The translations under genes were made by a program, and so were the position numbers. From Laetiporus sulphureus 93-53 (Eukaryota; Basidiomycota; Agaricomycetes; Polyporales; Laetiporaceae): a stretch of 64,000 nucleotides of DNA. This document shows, piece after piece, positions 57,323 to 64,000 of the stretch. The stretch spans positions 136,439-200,438 of the forward strand of contig NW_024468559.1 of NCBI RefSeq assembly GCF_001632365.1, read 5' to 3'. How positions within the stretch are numbered: the first letter of the stretch is position 1; every line of letters starts with the position of its first letter. Below the pieces are notes generated by a model that saw only the letters and a program-made list of their open reading frames with translations, searched no databases and was not told where the DNA came from.

Positions 57323-58244
57323 TGCTTTTCTCCCACCGGATGCTCCGCACGTGAACGATTCGTAAAATATATGCTCTTGTAATTACATATACCCTGGGTG
57401 ATTCCTAGATTCTAGATTTGTAGATGTTGCGTATATTTATGGTGCTCCTCAGTCTTTGTATGGTGTGTTGAATAACTACTTACAGAATATGAGATGACGC
57501 CATCGTCAAAGGCGACCAAGCTTATGATGCAGCCACTGTCGCCGTTACTCCGGTGTATGTTGACGCATAGGCTGATTATTAAAAAAATTATATTCGCGAA
57601 GCAGATACATTGTATGTGAGACCAGACTACAGATGCAAACGATATCATATTCAGTCCAGGGCTTTGAAAGTTCTTGCGTTTCACTCGATCACCGTAAGAG
57701 CCCGGCATCTACTGTTGTGGTAAGTCCGCGGGAATGGCGTCAACAAAAATGGCGTCAACAAACACTACAGGCAAGTCGGACCGAAACACCATAGTCACAA
57801 GAATTGCGGCCACGTATAATGTATTAATCCGTATCAGACGCGTACGTAAATAGCTTCACGATGATGAAGTGAACCATCTGGTGCCACGCGCTAAGCTAGA
57901 TCCGAGACGCGTTGTAACATAGGTAGCAGTTTTCGTTGACCTTCCACACTCTTCGACTTCAGAGTAACGTAAACGTATACATCGTCGTTAACGAAACCCT
58001 CTACGTATAGTAAAAGCCATAAAGGAGAAAACCGGGCCAAGGGGCGGGTGGAGATCGTCTAGATCACATTGCCGATCGGGGACTGACTCAGAGCCTCCAC
58101 GCTCACTAACGTTCTCGGTGGGTCCTTCCGCTTCGGCAAAACTCCAATGTTGGTTCTTTTATCCTCTCATAAATACTCGACGCGTCCATGTCCGCCTCCC
58201 GCAACGACTAACTCATCACTGTCGGCAACAACATCACTGCTAAC
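57323..58244. other. Intergenic region and leader of the dioxygenase gene
   Basis: AT-rich first half with nothing recognised. CATAAATA at about 58169 is a possible TATA element for the gene at 58245. An ATG at 58188 opens a seven-codon upstream frame ending at 58211. Confidence 0.4.
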
Positions 58245-59769
58245 ATGAACTTTCTGCACTTACCATCTTCCGACCTCCCTCCCGACCACTTCCTCGCCCT
58301 TCCGCGTCCGGATCATGGACTGGCCGCGGCGGGTACGCCAGACACCTCTACGCTCGCCGCGCACGACTTCGATGTCGACACGCGCACGGGTTTCATGCCC
58401 CCGCAACCGCCGCTTGCGCGCCTCCCGCAGGAATGGGAGCCATGGGAGGCCGCGCTGGACGAAGCGCTCAATAACAGGCTGCAGCTCGCGGAGAAAAGGG
58501 GGTTGACAGAAGTCGAAGAGGCTCAGTCGGATCGGTGGCGAAAGCGGGTCAAAGAGGTGGGCGTCTTCGCGATTCTCTTCATTTCGGTGCTTATTGACGA
58601 TCCTTATTCAGCTTCCAATCCTGGAGACAGATGGCCTGAAAAGGTCGGAACTGCTCCTTCGGCGAGCGCATCATGTCCTCGCGTGGATCATGCACTTCTA
58701 CGTGCACACTATCCCCGTCACCTTTCCCGAAATACGCATCCCTCCGCCCATCGCTGTCCCTTTCCTCCAGGTCTCCTCCCAGCTGCAGCTCCCACCAATA
58801 CTAACTTATTCTGACGACGTGCTCTATAACTGGGCATACAAGAAGCCCACATCACCTGCGTTTCCCATACGTCCACCGGCCCTCGATAACCTCCGGTGCC
58901 TGACACTATTCAGCGGCACTCGGGATGAAGAGGAATTCTACCTAGCCTCTGCACGCATCGAGCTGCGCGGCGTCGAGGCCCTCAGCCTCATGAGTGCGAT
59001 GATGGACGAAGCCTTCCTCGGCGATGCGACAGCCATCCGGCGCATCACTTCGTACCTCCACACGCTCGCGAAGGTCATCAACGAGCTCACAACCATTCTG
59101 GCTGCAGTGCGCGAGGGCTGCGACCCGGATGTCTTCTACAACGACATCCGCCCATGGTTCCGAGGCGCGGATTCAGACTCGACGCGTAAATGGATCTTCG
59201 AAGGACTCGAGCTCGACCCGACACTGCAGCGGCCCTCGGAGCTTTCAGGTCCGAGTGCAGGGCAGAGTTCGCTCATCCACGCACTGGACATTTTCCTCGG
59301 GGTGGACAGGTACTCTCACTCGAATTTCCCCATCGGAAAGTCTGCCAAGACGTCTCAGCCCGCATCCGAATCTTCATCGGGCTCGTCTTCTGCAGCGCCG
59401 ACTGCGTCGTTCAGCTCCGCGCCTGGGACGACGTCGGTGCCCTTCCTAATACGCATGCAGTCTTACATGCCACGGCACCATCGCGCATTCCTACGGCACC
59501 TCTCGGCCAATCCGCGCCCGATCCGCGCGCTGGTTGAGTCATCGAATGACCCGAAGCTGCTTGAAGCGTACAACGAGGCGGTCAACGCGCTCAAAATGTT
59601 TCGGGATGCACACGTCCGGGTCGTCGCTGCATACATATTGGGTCCGTCCAGGCGTGCAGGCGGCTCAAAGGCTAAGCAGGCGAAGGGCACGGGTGGAACG
59701 GATGCGTTCATGTTTGTGAAAGGCGTTCGGGACCAGACGACGGGCGCTATGCTGAAGCCTGAAACTTGA
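58245..59769 (+). CDS. BNA2: Indoleamine 2,3-dioxygenase
   Basis: Two exons, 58245-58556 and 58612-59769, with a 55-base GTGGGC..CAG intron, phase 0, giving 489 residues. This haem enzyme opens the indole ring of tryptophan to N-formylkynurenine, the first step of de novo NAD synthesis by the kynurenine route. Family marks: RRAHHVLAWIMHFYVH in the small domain, PWFRG in the middle, RPIRALVE, the proximal haem ligand His438 in FRDAHVRVVAAYI, and the C-terminal GTGGTDAFMFVKGVRDQT. A Ser-rich insert (about residues 350-380) is longer than in animal enzymes, as is common in fungi. The ATG chosen gives a leader aligned with the family; an in-leader short upstream frame is noted separately. Confidence 0.93.
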
Positions 59770-60423
59770 TCATGTATCATAATGATTTGAGTACCTTCGT
59801 ACCAATGTACATGTCCCTAAAGCAAATATTTGAGAGAATTGGCACAGATCCGTGGTCGTAACGCACATCAAGAGCACTTGCTGGATGTCTGTCTATGTCA
59901 AGTCGTGCTGATGTGTCGAAATCGTTGTGGCGAATGCATTACAAGACATTAATGGTTTCTTCGGACATCCGGAGCGACAGTGTGCACGAACGTCCAGTCG
60001 ACATCATAGCCAAGGAATACGTAGTTGTAGGATTGTCTGAGCATGAGTTTAGAAATGCGTTCGATAAAGGTCCAGCAGGAACCTAGTGCTCGCCGCCAGT
60101 CCAGATGCGATCGGAGTGTTTCGGACGCTTACAGTTTCCCAGGCCACATGATTACATAAGCAAGGGTCGTGAATGTTCGGTGTGGCGCTAGACAAGAGCG
60201 TCAGACTGTCTCGAGCGCACTATGCTCCTTCTCTAGCTGCTTATACCCCAACCGTCATCGCTCTGCATTTTCTCCAATAATCCCCACTCAGATATCTCTT
60301 GCAGCTGCTGTCAGACTTTTTGCACCGCATCACAAGTTTTAGCCAAGATCTTTCGAGCTCATCACATCCCCACATTTCGCAGTCTACTCACGACTCGATC
60401 TCTTCACTTGAGGATCATTCGAC
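59770..60423. other. Intergenic region before YPI1
   Basis: A 63-codon frame at 59895-60086 is the only one of any length and has no recognisable motif. The last 200 bases are pyrimidine-rich, as expected of a fungal promoter. Confidence 0.4.
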
Positions 60424-61031
60424 ATGGCGTACGTAGCTACTCGACCAAGACCCTCTGCCCCTTCGGATGGCTCGCGGACGATTACCTTGAACGAGACACA
60501 GTCTGGAGAGGAAGGCACTCTTTCTGAGGCAGGCGGCGAGTCCATAGGTCGCTTGCGCCTGAGAGGAGCGACGAGGACACATCAGCGTGTCGTTTGGAGG
60601 GAAGATGTTGTAGACAATGAGGGAGCTGGGAAAAAGTCATCTAAAAGTGCGCGTTCATTCTCGATAATCCGTCGCTTTGTTTTAATGCCCGCTTGACTCT
60701 GATCTGTTGACACATCCTAGTATGTTGCATCTACCACAAACCACGCCGATTTGATGAGTCTTCATCCGAAGAATCATCCTCAGATTCGGACTCTGGGTCA
60801 GACTCGTCGTGTAACCACAACCGCCCCACTCATCGGAAACGTACTCGTCGTCTGCCGCCAGATCAGAGTGGCGAGGGCGGCGAGGCAACGCGCAGCAGTG
60901 AGGGCGAGAGTACCGTACACACCCTCCAAGCGAGCTCCGATGAGGCAAACACGTACGAGCGGCTGCCTGGGAGCAAGCACGCTCACCCCCACTCGAAAGG
61001 AAAGAAACCCCTGCGGCCTAATAATAACTGA
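60424..61031 (+). CDS. YPI1: Type 1 protein phosphatase inhibitor (YPI1/PPP1R11 family)
   Basis: Two exons, 60424-60646 and 60721-61031, with a 74-base intron in phase 1, giving 177 residues. The family core is clear: HQRVVWREDVVDNEGAGKKS contains the PP1-docking RVxW-type motif, followed after the intron by SKICCIYHKPRRFDESSSEE and a Ser/Asp-rich acidic run. The C-terminus is basic and low in complexity. It binds and restrains the nuclear PP1 catalytic subunit. The length matches fungal relatives. The ATG at 60424 is the only start before the conserved part. Confidence 0.92.
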
Positions 61032-62257
61032 TCGATGGAAGTGGGCGCTATAATTAGTTCACGGCAATGCAGTTTGTGCGTCCATCTGTCGTTCATATCA
61101 TGTCTGGAGCATTCTGATGAGGGCAGTGTTTTAAGATTGGCGAGCGTGTTCGCTGGTGTAGATGATATACCTTATTATTCGTTGTATTCATGGCTGGTGC
61201 CTTTCGCTTTCTACAATTTGTTTCGCCATTCATTGCGTGGAAAGCCAACATGTCTAGCGATGCTGAAGCAACAGCGCAACAAGTCCTCCGAGCCTGCTGA
61301 TGCACTTTGGGAGACCTTGCGCCGTACACCGAATCCTTGTCGGTACATTCCACTGTAAGACGAAGATGAATTCCCTCATGATTTCGAATACGATTTGACG
61401 TGGTCGCTGGAATATGACGACGGGTACGATTGAAGTTGCAAGTTCTATGAGGAAGCCTCCCCTGCGCTCTCAAGGATAGTGCTTATGGTCGACACTTGGA
61501 AGAGCACGCGATCGGAGGCTTACGATAAGGTGCGCGAATCGCTGCTCTCTGCTATCGTATACAGGTCTGATTTAGCTTTACTTGGATTGTGCAATAGTAT
61601 GCGGAGAGCTCGGCGACATGGAATGGATTCCTGGTCTATCGAAGGTGCGCGACTGCCTTTTGGGCAAGACTGATTCGAACGATGTGTCATACCACCCTAT
61701 GTGAACGCCGAAACCTGGAGCAGAGAGACACAATCCTTCATTGTCGAAGTTGGCTGATGGGGAATCATGGCAATGGGGCTAGTAAATCTTGCCGCTGACT
61801 TTGACATTCCACTCGTTCAGATCCTGTGACTGACTTGACTTCCCTTTTGGCTGACCTATTTTGCAGTTGCACGCGCAAGGTTTGCTGACAGGTGTAGCAG
61901 TTCTATTAAGCACTGACCGACACTGACCGGTATTGACCGTTGGACAAAAGTGCGACAGACCAAATACTGATGAGTTCAGTTCTATCGGCGATGTCTCAAC
62001 CTGTGATCTCATTAAAATACAAGTGATCAGTTGCATACATGTCAACGGGTCAGTAAAGCAACATGTAAGCTGATGAGAGCTCTTAAGAATCTGTATATAT
62101 GAGTTGAGTGTGGTGGTACGCGTCGCGTCGGGAACGCGCCTAAACTCTAATTGCACACGACCACGTGTGTGACGCGTTTCATTAACGCCACGCGGCAGCC
62201 GAACTCAACTTCAACCCATCACATCGGCTATCAGCTCTCCACCTCATCTCTTCGCCA
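61032..62257. other. Intergenic region between YPI1 and the formin gene
   Basis: A plus frame just after YPI1 (61035-61358) has no recognisable domain and probably lies in the 3' UTR. Nothing else supported. Confidence 0.4.
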
Positions 62258-64000
62258 ATGCTCTCATCTTCAAAGGACATGTTCAAGAGTATCTTGCCAT
62301 CGAGGAGGTCCATCTCCGGCGAGTTCCAGATGGTCACTGGCCCTGGCGAGACCGCTCCGAACGGCAAGGAGAACTTCCCCAGCGAACCGTCGTCAAGCGA
62401 TGCCCAACCTTCCCGCACCGAAAAGAAGAAGAAACGGAAGTCGAAGGACCCGACCAGGGAGGAGCAGGTCGATCCGGAGGAGTTTGACAAGCTGCTGGTA
62501 TGTCTGATTATTCCTATGCTTCACTTCAGGTTGCGTTTTCGTTTTATCGCTATCCATCAATGGAGCCTTTGGCGGTCGGCGGTGGTCGGTTTGGAATTTT
62601 TCATAGCTGGGACAGTCGTTGAAGTTTGAGGCTTGAGACTCAGTGGGCGATGGCCGCGATCTACTGGCACCGTGCACGTGTAGTCGGAGGCGCGTGTACT
62701 GAGGATTCATCGTCCCGCAAGCCTGTCGCTCCACAGACTGAACTTTGCAGTCTCAGTGGCATCAGAACTCGCCGCTCATGCTCAAGAATGCGTGAGTTGA
62801 AGTTATCGCGTGGCAAGCCATGTCGGTTTGTATGATTGTCCTAGAGGTCCGCCAGCAACCTCACCAGATCGGTGGGACTATCTAACATCCATCCGAGGAG
62901 CTCGCCTGCGGGGTGCTACTCGCCAGCGAGCGGGGACCCGTTCTGGCGACGTTGACACAGCCGCCCGATCCACCCGACCATTGTGCCCGGTTTGTGCAGT
63001 CATTAGCGCCGGCCAGCACGTCGTCTTCGGGCACTGTTCTGCGCGTGTTCTTTTTTTTTTGGGGGGGGGGGGATCCTCTCAGATGGTCCTCAGCTTGTTC
63101 GCCGTTACGAGGGCTCATCTTGAGCGCTCGAAGCAGAAATGAACCCTAGACCTGCGCGTTACCGCCGCATGCAGCTGAATCCTACGTGATTGTCGAACAG
63201 ATCTTCGCTCATTTAGATGGCTCACGCTGCGATCAAAACGATGCTGACGCGTTCATCTAGGACGAATTACAGGTTCCAGACAATATGCGCGGCAAGCTGG
63301 CCACGATGGACATGAGCGTCAAGGCCGCCTTCCTCAAGTCATCGCGAGACATGGCAACCATGAGGCAGTCGCAGTCCAACTCTCACCACAGCCTGCGTGG
63401 GCCCCGGAGAGCCTACAGCAGCGACTCGCTGTCGTCACTGTCTAAGTCGCAGGCCACGTTCTCGCCCCCGGCGGAAGAAAGCAGTCTGCCGCGTTCACCT
63501 GATAGACCACGATTCATGAGCAGCATCAGCCGCGGCGTCTCGATTGATGTCGGGCGGCACCCGTTCCTGCACACGTCGGAGCTCACGGCGTCAGTGGTCA
63601 GGCTGCCCATCACGAAGGAGAAGCGGGCGAAGCACGCGATCGCGACGCCGGCCAAGTGGTGCAAGATCCTGACGAGCGTCTCGACGGTGCAGCTCGAGGT
63701 TGAGACAGTGAAGAAGCTCCGGCTGCTCCTCCGGAATGAGCCCACACAGTGAGTCGCGTGTGCTGACTGGTGCGTAGTGTAGGCGCTCATGACGGCCTAG
63801 ATGGACGAAGGAGTTCCTGAAGGAAGGCGGCTACCCGGCGCTGCTGTCCCGCTTGGACGAGATTCTGAACGTGGAGTGGCGGTAAGTGGCAGCAATAAGC
63901 TGAATTGACTGGTCCTGAACCGCGTCGCAGCGAGGAGCAGCATGACGACCAGATCCTTCACGAGCTGCTACGATGCATCAAGGCACTGTCAACGTCGTCT
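62258..64000 (+). CDS. Formin, N-terminal part (cut by window end)
   Basis: Exons 62258-62497, 63261-63748, 63801-63881 and 63931 to the window end. The protein starts MLSSSKDMFKSILPSRRSIS, has a Lys-rich stretch (EKKKKRKSKDPTREEQVDPE), then enters the formin GTPase-binding/FH3 region: VPDNMRGKLATMDMSVKAAF, TPAKWCKILTSVSTVQLEVE, KKLRLLLRNEPTQWTKEFLK, GGYPALLSRLDEILNVEWRE and HDDQILHELLRCIKALSTSS. Formins nucleate actin filaments for cables and the septal ring (Bni1/SepA type in fungi). FH1, FH2 and the rest are beyond the window. The first intron is unusually long (763 bases) and contains a T10G12 run, so an additional small exon inside it cannot be excluded. Confidence 0.87.
63051..63072 (+). 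repeat. T10 followed by G12 homopolymer pair
   Basis: Ten T then twelve G inside the long first formin intron. On RNA a G12 run can stack; equally, homopolymer length is error-prone in sequencing. Confidence 0.9.

Noticed and set aside
1..64000. CRISPR arrays, bacterial operons, rRNA genes
   Set aside because: No regularly spaced repeats or rRNA-like sequence seen; the intron-rich gene structure is eukaryotic.

Overview
This window is nuclear DNA from a filamentous basidiomycete, most likely an Agaricomycete. Genes are broken by many 45-75 base GT..AG introns. The families are typical of mushroom-forming fungi: a DUF6533 membrane protein, monocarboxylate-type and allantoate-type MFS transporters, caspase-domain proteins, a MYND protein and a jacalin-like lectin relic. 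Spacing is loose, with several multi-kilobase stretches in which I see no gene. Exon boundaries below are my own readings of splice sites from the sequence.

Layout. 1-5.2 kb is a nest of transposons: a nearly complete Ty1/copia element on the minus strand sits in the 3' end of an older plus-strand copia element, whose LTR in turn interrupts a fragment of a monocarboxylate-transporter pseudogene. 9.3-16.7 kb holds three paralogous caspase-domain genes in +, -, + order. Both plus-strand copies have intact catalytic dyads. The minus-strand copy has lost the catalytic His and has a broken upstream exon beside a long-inverted-repeat DNA transposon, inside which the 115-N assembly gap falls. A second short element with the same ends lies 104 bases away, and both carry 3-base target duplications. 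18.6-20.1 kb carries a decayed or poorly resolved membrane-protein gene. 22.6-26.9 kb is a large PPS1-like dual-specificity phosphatase.

32.7-38.1 kb carries a monocarboxylate-type MFS transporter, a jacalin-like lectin relic and an 11-exon galactokinase. 38.1-44.5 kb shows a circularly permuted duplication: the block holding the 3' end of a DUF6533 gene followed by the 3' end of an MFS gene is present again immediately after galactokinase, with the two halves in swapped order. 44.3-50.1 kb has a many-exon ACS/DAL5-family transporter (minus) divergent from a 2-oxoglutarate/Fe(II) oxygenase (plus). 50.8-64 kb holds a MYND zinc-finger protein, an auxin-efflux-carrier-like membrane protein, indoleamine 2,3-dioxygenase, the protein phosphatase 1 inhibitor YPI1 and the 5' part of a formin.

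Housekeeping genes (galactokinase, IDO, YPI1, formin, PPS1) read cleanly. Several accessory genes carry lesions: lost splice sites, frameshifts, a nonsense codon and an active-site substitution. The most interesting parts are the caspase trio with its shared N-terminal domain and one pseudo-peptidase, and the permuted duplication next to galactokinase.
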